Shown here: positions 42,573 to 56,985 of the stretch, one piece after another
Layout of the letters: each line of letters begins with the position of its first letter
Numbering within the stretch: the first letter of the stretch is position 1
Source of the DNA: Thereva unica
Taxonomy: Eukaryota; Arthropoda; Insecta; Diptera; Therevidae
Direction: 5' to 3'
Length of the DNA: 64,000 nucleotides
Assembly: GCA_949987705.1 (NCBI GenBank)
Contig: OX465286.1
Location: forward strand, 7,479,445-7,543,444
Translations under genes and position numbers: made by a program
Notes under the pieces: model-generated
Database searches by the model: none
The model's input: the letters and a program-made list of their open reading frames with translations, nothing else
What the model was told of the DNA's origin: nothing

Positions 42573-44713
42573 GCATGCATCCTCAGGAGGGTCTTGGCTA
42601 GCTCCAGGGTGCTTTAACTTTTTTTAATCATTGTTTTTCGGTTCGGATTTTTCAAAATTTTAAATGGAGTTCAAGAATATCTAGTGTACATCGTTGGTGG
42701 ATGCACAAATGGAGCTCATTTCCACTTTTTAGCAGCTCTAGTCCATGCATTCATCCTCAGGAAGGTCTTGGCTAGCTCCAGGGTGCTTTAACTTTTTTTT
42801 AATCATTGTTTTTCGGTTCGGATTTTTCAAAATTTTAAATGGAGTTCAAGAAGATCTAGTGTACATCGTTGGTGGATGCACAAATGGAGCTCATTTCCAC
42901 TTTTTAGCAGCTCTAGTCCATGCATGCATCCTCAGGAGGGTCTTGGCTAGCTCCAGGGTGCTTTAACTTTTTTTTAATCATTGTTTTTCGGTTCGGATTT
43001 TTCAAAATTTTAAATGGAGTTCAAGAATATCTAGTGTACATCGTTGGTGGATGCACAAATGGAGCTCATTTCCACTTTTTAGCAGCTCTAGTCCATGCAT
43101 GCATCCTCAGGAGGGTCTTGGCTAGCTCCAGGGTGCTTTAACTTTTTTTAATCATTGTTTTTCGGTTCGGATTTTTCAAAATTTTAAATGGAGTTCAAGA
43201 ATATCTAGTGTACATCGTTGGTGGATGCACAAATGGAGCTCATTTCCACTTTTTAGCAGCTCTAGTCCATGCATTCATCCTCAGGAAGGTCTTGGCTAGC
43301 TCCAGGGTGCTTTAACTTTTTTTTAATCATTGTTTTTCGGTTCGGATTTTTCAAAATTTTAAATGGAGTTCAAGAAGATCTAGTGTACATCGTTGGTGGA
43401 TGCACAAATGGAGCTCATTTCCACTTTTTAGCAGCTCTAGTCCATGCATGCATCCTCAGGAGGGTCTTGGCTAGCTCCAGGGTGCTTTAACTTTTTTTTA
43501 ATCATTGTTTTTCGGTTCGGATTTTTCAAAATTTTAAATGGAGTTCAAGAAGATCTAGTGTACATCGTTGGTGGATGCACAAATGGAGCTCATTTCCACT
43601 TTTTAGCAGCTCTAGTCCATGCATGCATCCTCAGGAGGGTCTTGGCTAGCTCCAGGGTGCTTTAACTTTTTTTAATCATTGTTTTTCGGTTCGGATTTTT
43701 CAAAATTTTAAATGGAGTTCAAGAAGATCTAGTGTACATCGTTGGTGGATGCACAAATGGAGCTCATTTCCACTTTTTAGCAGCTCTAGTCCATGCATTC
43801 ATCCTCAGGAAGGTCTTGGCTAGCTCCAGGGTGCTTTAACTTTTTTTTAATCATTGTTTTTCGGTTCGGATTTTTCAAAATTTTAAATGGAGTTCAAGAA
43901 GATCTAGTGTACATCGTTGGTGGATGCACAAATGGAGCTCATTTCCACTTTTTAGCAGCTCTAGTCCATGCATGCATCCTCAGGAGGGTCTTGGCTAGCT
44001 CCAGGGTGCTTTAACTTTTTTTTAATCATTGTTTTTCGGTTCGGATTTTTCAAAATTTTAAATGGAGTTCAAGAATATCTAGTGTACATCGTTGGTGGAT
44101 GCACAAATGGAGCTCATTTCCACTTTTTAGCAGCTCTAGTCCATGCATGCATCCTCAGGAGGGTCTTGGCTAGCTCCAGGGTGCTTTAACTTTTTTTAAT
44201 CATTGTTTTTCGGTTCGGATTTTTCAAAATTTTAAATGGAGTTCAAGAATATCTAGTGTACATCGTTGGTGGATGCACAAATGGAGCTCATTTCCACTTT
44301 TTAGCAGCTCTAGTCCATGCATTCATCCTCAGGAAGGTCTTGGCTAGCTCCAGGGTGCTTTAACTTTTTTTTAATCATTGTTTTTCGGTTCGGATTTTTC
44401 AAAATTTTAAATGGAGTTCAAGAAGATCTAGTGTACATCGTTGGTGGATGCACAAATGGAGCTCATTTCCACTTTTTAGCAGCTCTAGTCCATGCATGCA
44501 TCCTCAGGAGGGTCTTGGCTAGCTCCAGGGTGCTTTAACTTTTTTTTAATCATTGTTTTTCGGTTCGGATTTTTCAAAATTTTAAATGGAGTTCAAGAAG
44601 ATCTAGTGTACATCGTTGGTGGATGCACAAATGGAGCTCATTTCCACTTTTTAGCAGCTCTAGTCCATGCATGCATCCTCAGGAGGGTCTTGGCTAGCTC
44701 CAGGGTGCTTTAA
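42573..44713. repeat. Trimeric higher-order repeat, 524 bp, about four copies
   Basis: The variant GCATTCATCC appears at 42747, 43271, 43795 and 44319, exactly 524 bp apart (three monomers). The two monomers between have GCATGCATCC. The TTGTTTTTCGG variant also marks this block and is absent from most of the array. Confidence 0.88.
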
Positions 44714-47700
44714 CTTTTTTTTAATCATTTTTTTCGGTTCGGATTTTTCAAAATTTTAAATGGAGTTCAAGAAGATCTAGTGTACATCGTTGGTGGATGC
44801 ACAAATGGAGCTCATTTCCACTTTTTAGCAGCTCTAGTCCATGCATGCGTCCTCAGGAAGGTCTTGGCTAGCTCCAGGGTGCTTTAACTTTTTTTAATCA
44901 TTTTTTTCGGTTCGTATTTTTCAAAATTTTAAATGGAGTTCAAGAAGATCTAGTGTACATCGTTGGTGGATGCACAAATGGAGCTTATTTCCACTTTTTC
45001 GCAGCTCTAGTCCATGCATGCATCCTCAGGAGGGTCTTGGCTAGCTCCAGGGTGCTTTAACTTTTTTTAATCATTTTTTTCGGTTCGGATTTTTCAAAAT
45101 TTTAAATGGAGTTCAAGAAGATCTAGTGTACATCGTTGGTGGATGCACAAATGGAGCTCATTTCCACTTTTTAGCAGCTCTAGTCCATGCATGCATCCTC
45201 AGGAGGGTCTTGGCTAGCTCCAGGGTGCTTTAACTTTTTTTAATCATTTTTTTCGGTTCGTATTTTTCAAAATTTTAAATGGAGTTCAAGAAGATCTAGT
45301 GTACATCGTTGGTGGATGCACAAATGGAGCTCATTTCCACTTTTTAGCAGCTCTAGTCCATGCATGCATCCTCAGGAGGGTCTTGGCTAGCTCCAGGGTG
45401 CTTTAACTTTTTTTAATCATTTTTTTCGGTTCGGATTTTTCAAAATTTTAAATGGAGTTCAAGAAGATCTAGTGTACATCGTTGGTGGATGCACAAATGG
45501 AGCTTATTTCCACTTTTTCGCAGCTCTAGGCCATGCATGCATCCTCAGGAGGGTCTTGGCTAGCTCCAGGGTGCTTTAACTTTTTTTTAATCATTGTTTT
45601 TCGGTTCGTATTTTTCAAAATTTTAAATGGAGTTCAAGAAGATCTAGTGTACATCGTTGGTGGATGCACAAATGGAGCTCATTTCCACTTTTTAGCAGCT
45701 CTAGTCCATGCATGCGTCCTCAGGAAGGTCTTGGCTAGCTCCAGGGTGCTTTAACTTTTTTTAATCATTTTTTTCGGTTCGTATTTTTCAAAATTTTAAA
45801 TGGAGTTCAAGAAGATCTAGTGTACATCGTTGGTGGATGCACAAATGGAGCTCATTTCCACTTTTTAGCAGCTCTAGTCCATGCATGCATCCTCAGGAGG
45901 GTCTTGGCTAGCTCCAGGGTGCTTTAACTTTTTGTAATCATTTTTTTCGGTTCGGATTTTTCAAAATTTTAAATGGAGTTCAAGAATATCTAGTGTACAT
46001 CGTTGGTGGATGCACAAATGAAGCTCATTTCCACTTTTTAGCAGCTCTAGTCCATGCATGCGTCCTCAGGAAGGTCTTGGCTAGCTCCAGGGTGCTTTAA
46101 CTTTTTTTAATCATTTTTTTCGGTTCGTATTTTTCAAAATTTTAAATGGAGTTCAAGAAGATCTAGTGTACATCGTTGGTGGATGCACAAATGGAGCTCA
46201 TTTCCACTTTTTAGCAGCTCTAGTCCATGCATGCATCCTCAGGAGGGTCTTGGCTAGCTCCAGGGTGCTTTAACTTTTTTTAATCATTTTTTTCGGTTCG
46301 GATTTTTCAAAATTTTAAATGGAGTTCAAGAAGATCTAGTGTACATCGTTGGTGGATGCACAAATGGAGCTCATTTCCACTTTTTAGCAGCTCTAGTCCA
46401 TGCATGCATCCTCAGGAGGGTCTTGGCTAGCTCCAGGGTGCTTTAACTTTTTTTAATCATTTTTTTCGGTTCGTATTTTTCAAAATTTTAAATGGAGTTC
46501 AAGAAGATCTAGTGTACATCGTTGGTGGATGCACAAATGGAGCTCATTTCCACTTTTTAGCAGCTCTAGTCCATGCATGCATCCTCAGGAGGGTCTTGGC
46601 TAGCTCCAGGGTGCTTTAACTTTTTTTAATCATTTTTTTCGGTTCGGATTTTTCAAAATTTTAAATGGAGTTCAAGAAGATCTAGTGTACATCGTTGGTG
46701 GATGCACAAATGGAGCTCATTTCCACTTTTTAGCAGCTCTAGTCCATGCATGCATCCTCAGGAGGGTCTTGGCTAGCTCCAGGGTGCTTTAACTTTTTTT
46801 AATCATTTTTTTCGGTTCGTATTTTTCAAAATTTTAAATGGAGTTCAAGAAGATCTAGTGTACATCGTTGGTGGATGCACAAATGGAGCTCATTTCCACT
46901 TTTTAGCAGCTCTAGTCCATGCATGCATCCTCAGGAGGGTCTTGGCTAGCTCCAGGGTGCTTTAACTTTTTTTAATCATTTTTTTCGGTTCGTATTTTTC
47001 AAAATTTTAAATGGAGTTCAAGAAGATCTAGTGTACATCGTTGGTGGATGCACAAATGGAGCTTATTTCCACTTTTTCGCAGCTCTAGTCCATGCATGCA
47101 TCCTCAGGAAGGTCTTGGCTAGCTCCAGGGTGCTTTAACTTTTTTTTAATCATTTTTTTCGGTTCGTATTTTTCAAAATTTTAAATGGAGTTCAAGAAGA
47201 TCTAGTGTACATCGTTGGTGGATGCACAAATGGAGCTCATTTCCACTTTTTAGCAGCTCTAGTCCATGCATGCATCCTCAGGAGGGTCTTGGCTAGCTCC
47301 AGGGTGCTTTAACTTTTTTTTAATCATTTTTTTCGGTTCGCATTTTTCAAAATTTTAAATGGAGTTCAAGAAGATCTAGTGTACATCGTTGGTGGATGCA
47401 CAAATGGAGCTCATTTCCACTTTTTAGCAGCTCTAGTCCATGCATGCATCCTCAGGAAGGTCTTGGCTAGCTCCAGGGTGCTTTAACTTTTTTTTAATCA
47501 TTTTTTTCGGTTCGGATTTTTCAAAATTTTAAATGGAGTTCAAGAAGATCTAGTGTACATCGTTGGTGGATGCACAAATGGAGCTCATTTCCACTTTTTA
47601 GCAGCTCTAGTCCATGCATGCATCCTCAGGAAGGTCTTGGCTAGCTCCAGGGTGCTTTAACTTTTTTTTAATCATTTTTTTCGGTTCGGATTTTTCAAAA

Positions 47701-49799
47701 TTTTAAATGGAGTTCAAGAAGATCTAGTGTACATCGTTGGTGGATGCACAAATGGAGCTCATTTCCACTTTTTCGTAGCTCTAGTCCATGCATGCATCCT
47801 CAGGAAGGTCTTGGCTAGCTCCAGGGTGCTTTAACTTTTTTTTAATCATTTTTTTTCGGTTCGGATTTTTCAAAATTTTAAATGGAGTTCAAGAAGATCT
47901 AGTGTACATCGTTGGTGGATGCACAAATGGAGCTAATTTCCACTTTTTAGCAGCTCTAGTCCCCATGCATTCATCCTCAGGAAGGTCTTGGCTAGCTCCA
48001 GGGTGCTTTAACTTTTTTTTAATCATTTTTTTTCGGTTCGGATTTTTCAAAATTTTAAATGGAGTTCAAGAAGATCTAGTGTACATCGTTGGTGGATGCA
48101 CAAATGGAGCTCATTTCCACTTTTTCGTAGCTCTAGTCCATGCATGCATCCTCAGGAAGGTCTTGGCTAGCTCCAGGGTGCTTTAACTTTTTTTTAATCA
48201 TTTTTTTCGGTTCGGATTTTTCAAAATTTTAAATGGAGTTCAAGAAGATCTAGTGTACATCGTTGGTGGATGCACAAATGGAGCTCATTTCCACTTTTTA
48301 GCAGCTCTAGTCCATGCATTCATCCTCAGGAAGGTCTTGGCTAGCTCCAGGGTGCTTTAACTTTTTTTAATCATTTTTTTCGGTTCGTATTTTTCAAAAT
48401 TTAAATGGAGTTCAAGAATATCTAGTGTACATCGTTGGTGGATGCACAAATGGAGCTCATTTCCACTTTTTAGCAGCTCTAGTCCATGCATGCATCCTCA
48501 GGAAGGTCTTGGCTAGCTCCAGGCTGCTTTAACTTTTTTTTAATCATTTTTTTCGGTTCGGATTTTTCAAAATTTTAAATGGAGTTCAAAAAGATCTAGT
48601 GTACATCGTTGGTGGATGCACAAATGGAGCTCATTTCCACTTTTTAGCAGCTCTAGTCCATGCATGCATCCTCAGGAAGGTCTTGGCTAGCTCCAGGCTG
48701 CTTTAACTTTTTTTTAATCATTTTTTTCGGTTCGCATTTTTCAAAATTTTAAATGGAGTTCAAGAAGATCTAGTGTACATCGTTGGTGGATGCACAAATG
48801 GAGCTCATTTCCACTTTTTAGCAGCTCTAGTCCATGCATGCATCCTCAGGAAGGTCTTGGCTAGCTCCAGGCTGCTTTAACTTTTTTTTAATCATTTTTT
48901 TCGGTTCGCATTTTTCAAAATTTTAAATGGAGTTCAAGAAGATCTAGTGTACATCGTTGGTGGATGCACAAATGGAGCTCATTTCCACTTTTTCGTAGCT
49001 CTAGTCCATGCATGCATCCTCAGGAAGGTCTTGGCTAGCTCCAGGGTGCTTTAACTTTTTTTTAATCATTTTTTTCGGTTCGGATTTTTCAAAATTTTAA
49101 ATGGAGTTCAAGAAGATCTAGTGTACATCGTTGGTGGATGCACAAATGGAGCTCATTTCCACTTTTTCGTAGCTCTAGTCCATGCATGCATCCTCAGGAA
49201 GGTCTTGGCTAGCTCCAGGGTGCTTTAACTTTTTTTTAATCATTTTTTTTCGGTTCGGATTTTTCAAAATTTTAAATGGAGTTCAAGAAGATCTAGTGTA
49301 CATCGTTGGTGGATGCACAAATGGAGCTCATTTCCACTTTTTAGCAGCTCTAGTCCATGCATTCATCCTCAGGAAGGTCTTGGCTAGCTCCAGGGTGCTT
49401 TAACTTTTTTTTAATCATTTTTTTTCGGTTCGGATTTTTCAAAATTTTAAATGGAGTTCAAGAAGATCTAGTGTACATCGTTGGTGGATGCACAAATGGA
49501 GCTCATTTCCACTTTTTCGTAGCTCTAGTCCCTGCATGCATCCTCAGGAAGGTCTTGGCTAGCTCCAGGGTGCTTTAACTTTTTTTTAATCATTTTTTTC
49601 GGTTCGGATTTTTCAAAATTTTAAATGGAGTTCAAGAAGATCTAGTGTACATCGTTGGTGGATGCACAAATGGAGCTCATTTCCACTTTTTCGCAGCTCT
49701 AGTCCATGCATGCATCCTCAGGAGGGTCTTGGCTAGCTCCAGGGTGCTTTAACTTTTTTTTAATCATTTTTTTCGGTTCGGATTTTTCAAAATTTTAAA

Positions 49800-50640
49800 T
49801 GTAGTTCAAGAAGATCTAGTGTACATCGTTGGTGGATGCCCAAATGGAGCTCATTTCCACCTCTTAGCAGCTCTAGTCCATGCATGCGTCCTCAGGAAGG
49901 TCTTGGCTAGCTCCAGGGTGCTTTAACTTTTTTTTAATCATTTTTTTCGGTTCGGATTTTTCAAAATTTTAAATGAAGTTCAAGAAGATCTAGTGTACAT
50001 CGTTGGTGGATGCCCAAATGGAGCTCATTTCCACTTTTTAGCAGCTCTAGTCCATGCATTCATCCTCAGGAGGGTCTTGGCTAGCTCCAGGGTGCTTTAA
50101 CTTTTTTTTAATCATTTTTTTCGGTTCGGATTTTTCAAAATTTTAAATGGAGTTCAAGAAGATCTAGTGTACATCGTTGGTGGATGCCCAAATGGAGCTC
50201 ATTTCCACCTCTTAGCAGCTCTAGTCCATGCATGCGTCCTCAGGAAGGTCTTGGCTAGCTCCAGGGTGCTTTAACTTTTTTTTAATCATTTTTTTCGGTT
50301 CGGATTTTTCAAAATTTTAAATGGAGTTCAAGAAGATCTAGTGTACATCGTTGGTGGATGCCCAAATGGAGCTCATTTCCACCTCTTAGCAGCTCTAGTC
50401 CATGCATGCGTCCTCAGGAAGGTCTTGGCTAGCTCCAGGGTGCTTTAACTTTTTTTTAATCATTTTTTTCGGTTCGGATTTTTCAAAATTTTAAATGGAG
50501 TTCAAGAAGATCTAGTGTACATCGTTGGTGGATGCCCAAATGGAGCTCATTTCCACCTCTTAGCAGCTCTAGTCCATGCATGCGTCCTCAGGAAGGTCTT
50601 GGCTAGCTCCAGGGTGCTTTAACTTTTTTTTAATCATTTT
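49800..50640. repeat. Sub-block of satellite monomers with GATGCCC and CCTCTTAG variants
   Basis: Five consecutive monomers carry GATGCCCAAATGG instead of GATGCACAAATGG. Most also have CCACCTCTTAGCAG instead of CCACTTTTTAGCAG. This marks a local expansion of one variant. Confidence 0.8.
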
Positions 50641-52899
50641 TTTCGGTTCGTATTTTTCAAAAGTTTAAATGGAGTTCAAGAATATCTAGTGTACATCGTT
50701 GGTGGATGCACAAATGGAGCTCATTTCCACTTTTTCGCAGCTCTAGTCCATGCATGCATCCTCAGGAAGGTCTTGGCTAGCTCCAGGGTGCTTTAACTTT
50801 TTTTAATCATTTTTTTCGGTTCGGATTTTTCAAAATTTTAAATGGAGTTCAAGAAGATCTAGTGTACATCGTTGGTGGATGCACAAATGGAGCTCATTTC
50901 CACTTTTTCGCAGCTCTAGTCCATGCATGCATCCTCAGGAAGGTCTTGGCTAGCTCCAGGGTGCTTTAACTTTTTTTTAATCATTTTTTTCGGTTCGGAT
51001 TTTTCAAAAGTTTAAATGGAGTTCAAGAATATCTAGTGTACATCGTTGGTGGATGCACAAATGGAGCTCATTTCCACTTTTTCGCAGCTCTAGTCCATGC
51101 ATGCATCCTCAGGAAGGTCTTGGCTAGCTCCAGGGTGCTTTAACTTTTTTTAATCATTTTTTTCGGTTCGGATTTTTCAAAATTTTAAATGGAGTTCAAG
51201 AAGATCTAGTGTACATCGTTGGTGGATGCACAAATGGAGCTCATTTCCACTTTTTCGCAGCTCTAGTCCATGCATGCATCCTCAGTAAGGTCTTGGCTAG
51301 CTCTAGGGTGCTTTAACTTTTTTTTAATCATTTTTTCGGTTCGGATTTTTCAAAATTTTAAATGGAGTTCAAGAAGATCTAGTGTACATCGTTGGTGGAT
51401 GCACAAATGGAGCTCATTTCCACTTTTTCGCAGCTCTAGTCCATGCATGCATCCTCAGGAAGGTCTTGGCTAGCTCCAGGGTGCTTTAACTTTTTTTAAT
51501 CATTTTTTTCGGTTCGGATTTTTCAAAATTTTAAATGGAGTTCAAGAAGATCTAGTGTACATCGTTGGTGGATGCACAAATGGAGCTCATTTCCACTTTT
51601 TCGCAGCTCTAGTCCATGCATGCATCCTCAGGAGGGTCTTGGCTAGCTCCAGGGTGCTTTAACTTTTTTTTAATCATTTTTTTCGGTTCGGATTTTTCAA
51701 AATTTTAAATGGAGTTCAAGAAGATCTAGTGTACATCGTTGGTGGATGCACAAATGGAGCTCATTTCCACTTTTTCGCAGCTCTAGTCCATGCATGCATC
51801 CTCAGGAGGGTCTTGGCTAGCTCCAGGGTGCTTTAACTTTTTTTTAATCATTTTTTTCGGTTCGGATTTTTCAAAATTTTAAATCGAGTTCAAGAAGATC
51901 TAGTGTACATCGTTGGTGGATGCACAAATGGAGCTCATTTCCACTTTTTAGCAGCTCTAGTCCATGCATGCGTCCTCAGGAAGGTCTTGGCTAGCTCCAG
52001 GGTGCTTTAACTTTTTTTAATAATTTTTTTCGGTTCGGATTTTTCAAAATTTTAAATGGAGTTCAAGAGCTGGTCAAGATCTAGTGTACATCGTTGGTGG
52101 ATGCACAAATGGAGCTCATTTCCACTTTTTAGCAGCTCTAGTCCATGCATGCGTCCTCAGGAAGGTCTTGGCTAGCTCCAGGGTGCTTTAACTTTTTTTA
52201 ATAATTTTTTTCGGTTCGGATTTTTCAAAATTTTAAATGGAGTTCAAGAGCTGGTCAAGATCTAGTGTACATCGTTGGTGGATGCACAAATGGAGCTCAT
52301 TTCCACTTTTTCGCAGCTCTAGTCCATGCAGGCATCCTCAGGAAGGTCTTGACCAGCTCCAGGGTGCTTTAACTTTTTTTAAATCATTTTTTTCGGTTCG
52401 GATTTTTCAAAATTTTAAATCGAGTTCAAGAAGATCTAGTGTACATCGTTGGTGGATGCACAAATGGAGCTAATTTCCACTTTTTAGCAGCTCTAGTCCA
52501 TGCATGCGTCCTCAGGAAGGTCTTGGCTAGCTCCAGGGTGCTTTAACTTTTTTTAATAATTTTTTTCGGTTCGGATTTTTCAAAATTTTAAATGGAGTTC
52601 AAGCAGATCTAGTGTACATCGTTGGTGGATGCACAAATGGAGCTCATTTCCACTTTTTAGCAGCTCTAGTCCATGCATGCGTCCTCAGGAAGGTCTTGGC
52701 TAGCTCTAGGGTGCTTTAACTTTTTTTAATAATTTTTTTCGGTTCGGATTTTTCAAAATTTTAAATGGAGTTCAAGAGCTGGTCAAGATCTAGTGTACAT
52801 CGTTGGTGGATGCACAAATGGAGCTCATTTCCACTTTTTAGCAGCTCTAGTCCATGCATGCGTCCTCAGGAAGGTCTTGGCTAGCTCCAGGGTGCTTTA

Positions 52900-55700
52900 A
52901 CTTTTTTTAATAATTTTTTTCGGTTCGGATTTTTCAAAATTTTAAATGGAGTTCAAGAGCTGGTCAAGATCTAGTGTACATCGTTGGTGGATGCACAAAT
53001 GGAGCTCATTTCCACTTTTTAGCAGCTCTAGTCCATGCATGCGTCCTCAGGAAGGTCTTGGCTAGCTCCAGGGTGCTTTAACTTTTTTTTAATCATTTTT
53101 TTCGGTTCGTATTTTTCAAAATTTTAAATGGAGTTCAAGAAGATCTAGTGTACATCGTTGGTGGATGCACAAATGGAGCTCATTTCCACTTTTTAGCAGC
53201 TCTAGTCCATGCATGCGTCCTCAGGAAGGTCTTGGCTAGCTCCAGGGTGCTTTGACTTTTTTTTAATCATTTTTTTCGGTTCGGATTTTTCAAAATTTTA
53301 AATGGAGTTCAAGAATATCTAGTGTACATCGTTGGTGGATGCACAAATGGAGCTCATTTCCACTTTTTCGCAGCTCTAGTCCATGCATGCATCCTCAGGA
53401 AGGTCTTGGCTAGCTCCAGGGTGCTTTAACTTTTTTTAATCATTTTTTTCGGTTCGGATTTTTCAAAATTTTAAATGGAGTTCAAGAATATCTAGTGTAC
53501 ATCGTTGGTGGATGCACAAATGGAGCTCATTTCCACTTTTTCGCAGCTCTAGTCCATGCATGCATCCTCAGGAAGGCCTTGGCTAGCTCCAGGGTGCTTT
53601 AACTTTTTTTTAATCATTTTTTTCGGTTCGGATTTTTCAAAATTTTAAATCGAGTTCAAGAAGATCTAGTGTACATCGTTGGTGGATGCACAAATGGAGC
53701 TCATATCCACTTTTTCGCAGCTCTAGTCCATGCATGCATCCTCAGGAAGGTCTTGGCTAGCTCCAGGGTGCTTTAACTTTTTTTAATCATTTTTTTCGGT
53801 TCGGATTTTTCAAAATTTTAAATGGAGTTCAAGAAGATCTAGTGTACATCGTTGGTGGATGCACAAATGGAGCTCATTTCCACTTTTTCGCAGCTCTAGT
53901 CCATGCATGCATCCTCTGGAGGGTCTTGGCTAGCTCCAGGGTGCTTTAACTTTTTTTAATCACTTTTTTCGGTTCGGATTTTTCAAAATTTTAAATGGAG
54001 TTCAAGAAGATCTAGTGTACATCGTTGGTGGATGCACAAATGGAGCTCATTTCCACTTTTTGCAGCTCTAGTCCATGCATGCGTCCTCAGGAAGGTCTTG
54101 GCTAGCTCCAGGGTGCTTTAACTTTTTTTAATCATTTTTTTCGGTTCGGATTTTTCAAAATTTTAAATGGAGTTCAAGAAGATCTAGTGTACATCGTTGG
54201 TGGATGCACAAATGGAGCTCATTTCCACTTTTTAGCAGCTCTAGTCCATGCATGCGTCCTCAGGAAGGTCTTGGCTAGCTCCAGGGTGCTTTAACTTTTT
54301 TTAAATCATTTTTTTCGGTTCGGATTTTTCAAAATTTTAAATCGAGTTCAAGAAGATCTAGTGTACATCGTTGGTGGATGCACAAATGGAGCTCATTTCC
54401 ACTTTTTAGCAGCTCTAGTCCATGCATGCGTCCTCAGGAAGGTCTTGGCTAGCTCTAGGGTGCTTTAACTTTTTTTAATAATTTTTTTCGGTTCGGATTT
54501 TTCAAAATTTTAAATGGAGTTCAAGAGCTGGTCAAGATCTAGTGTACATCGTTGGTGGATGCACAAATGGAGCTCATTTCCACTTTTTAGCAGCTCTAGT
54601 CCATGCATGCGTCCTCAGGAAGGTCTTGGCTAGCTCCAGGGTGCTTTAACTTTTTTTTAATCATTTTTTTCGGTTCGTATTTTTCAAAATTTTAAATGGA
54701 GTTCAAGAAGATCTAGTGTACATCGTTGGTGGATGCACAAATGGAGCTCATTTCCACTTTTTAGCAGCTCTAGTCCATGCATGCGTCCTCAGGAAGGTCT
54801 TGGCTAGCTCCAGGGTGCTTTGACTTTTTTTTAATCATTTTTTTCGGTTCGGATTTTTCAAAATTTTAAATGGAGTTCAAGAATATCTAGTGTACATCGT
54901 TGGTGGATGCACAAATGGAGCTCATTTCCACTTTTTCGCAGCTCTAGTCCATGCATGCATCCTCAGGAAGGTCTTGGCTAGCTCCAGGGTGCTTTAACTT
55001 TTTTTAATCATTTTTTTCGGTTCGGATTTTTCAAAATTTTAAATGGAGTTCAAGAATATCTAGTGTACATCGTTGGTGGATGCACAAATGGAGCTCATTT
55101 CCACTTTTTCGCAGCTCTAGTCCATGCATGCATCCTCAGGAAGGCCTTGGCTAGCTCCAGGGTGCTTTAACTTTTTTTTAATCATTTTTTTCGGTTCGGA
55201 TTTTTCAAAATTTTAAATCGAGTTCAAGAAGATCTAGTGTACATCGTTGGTGGATGCACAAATGGAGCTCATTTCCACTTTTTCGCAGCTCTAGTCCATG
55301 CATGCATCCTCTGGAGGGTCTTGGCTAGCTCCAGGGTGCTTTAACTTTTTTTAATCACTTTTTTCGGTTCGGATTTTTCAAAATTTTAAATGGAGTTCAA
55401 GAAGATCTAGTGTACATCGTTGGTGGATGCACAAATGGAGCTCATTTCCACTTTTTGCAGCTCTAGTCCATGCATGCGTCCTCAGGAAGGTCTTGGCTAG
55501 CTCCAGGGTGCTTTAACTTTTTTTAATCATTTTTTTCGGTTCGGATTTTTCAAAATTTTAAATGGAGTTCAAGAAGATCTAGTGTACATCGTTGGTGGAT
55601 GCACAAATGGAGCTCATTTCCACTTTTTAGCAGCTCTAGTCCATGCATGCGTCCTCAGGAAGGTCTTGGCTAGCTCCAGGGTGCTTTAACTTTTTTTAAT
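52900..55700. repeat. ~1.57-kb nine-monomer duplication within the satellite
   Basis: Rare variants recur 1568 bp apart: GAGCTGGTCAAG at 52957 and 54525, TTTGAC at 53251 and 54819, and GGAAGGCC at 53571 and 55139. After about 53700 the second copy lacks one monomer (the one carrying TCATATCCAC), so the offset drops to about 1394 bp. Confidence 0.85.
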
Positions 55701-56750
55701 CATTTTTTTCGGTTCGGATTTTTCAAAATTTTAAATGCAGTTCAAGAATATCTAGTGTACATCGTTGGTGGATGCACAAATGGAGCTCATTTCCACTTTT
55801 TGCAGCTCTAGTCCATGCATGCATCCTCAGGAGGGTCTTGGCTAGCTCCAGGGTGCTTTAACTTTTTTTTAATCATTTTTTTCGGTTCGGATTTTTCAAA
55901 ATTTTAAATGCAGTTCAAGAATATCTAGTGTACATCGTTGGTGGATGCACAAATGGAGCTCATTTCCACTTTTTAGCAGCTCTAGTCCATGCATGCGTCC
56001 TCAGGAAGGTCTTGGCTAGCTCCAGGGTGCTTTAACTTTTTTTAATCATTTTTTTCGGTTCGGATTTTTCAAAATTTTAAATGCAGTTCAAGAATATCTA
56101 GTGTACATCGTTGGTGGATGCACAAATGGAGCTCATTTCCACTTTTTGCAGCTCTAGTCCATGCATGCATCCTCAGGAGGGTCTTGGCTAGCTCCAGGGT
56201 GCTTTAACTTTTTTTAATCATTTTTTTCGGTTCGGATTTTTCAAAATTTTAAATGGAGTTCAAGAAGATCTAGTGTACATCGTTGGTGGATGCACAAATG
56301 GAGCTCATTTCCACTTTTTAGCAGCTCTAGTCCATGCATGCGTCCTCAGGAAGGTCTTGGCTAGCTCCAGGGTGCTTTAACTTTTTTTAATCATTTTTTT
56401 CGGTTCGGATTTTTCAAAATTTTAAATGGAGTTCAAGAAGATCTAGTGTACATCGTTGGTGGATGCACAAATGGAGCTCATTTCCACTTTTTAGCAGCTC
56501 TAGTCCATGCATGCGTCCTCAGGAAGGTCTTGGCTAGCTCCAGGGTGCTTTAACTTTTTTTAATCATTTTTTTCGGTTCGGATTTTTCAAAATTTTAAAT
56601 GCAGTTCAAGAATATCTAGTGTACATCGTTGGTGGATGCACAAATGGAGCTAATTTCCACTTTTTCGCAGCTCTAGTCCATGCATGCATCCTCAGGAAGG
56701 TCTTGGCTAGCTCCAGGGTGCTTTAACTTTTTTTTAATCATTTTTTTCGG

Positions 56751-56985
56751 TTCGAATTTTTCCAAATTCTAAAATTTTGTTCAAAGTTGGTGAAGACCTA
56801 GGATACATCGTTGGTGGATACAAAAAGAAGCTCATTTCCACTTTTCAGCGGCTCTCTGACAAGCATGCATCCTCAGGAAGGTCTTCACTAGCTCTAGGGT
56901 GCTTTAACTTTTTTTAATAAATTTTTTCGGGTTCAAATTTTCCAAAATTTTAAATGTTGTTCGAAGCTTGTGAAGATCTACTGTA
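56751..56985. repeat. Diverged satellite monomers, copy 1
   Basis: These monomers differ strongly from the consensus: TTCGAATTTTTCCAAATTC, CTAGGATACATCG, TCAGCGGCTCTCTGACAAG and CTTCACTAGCTCTAGG. They are embedded between ordinary monomers and mark the 4343-bp unit. Confidence 0.9.

Noticed and set aside
40830..52473. Many near-identical ~73-residue open frames (MHASSGRSWLAPGCF... type) in the array
   Set aside because: They are one frame repeated by the satellite, end at the TTTAAC motif and shift with the 174/175-bp monomer length. No coding gene family is implied.
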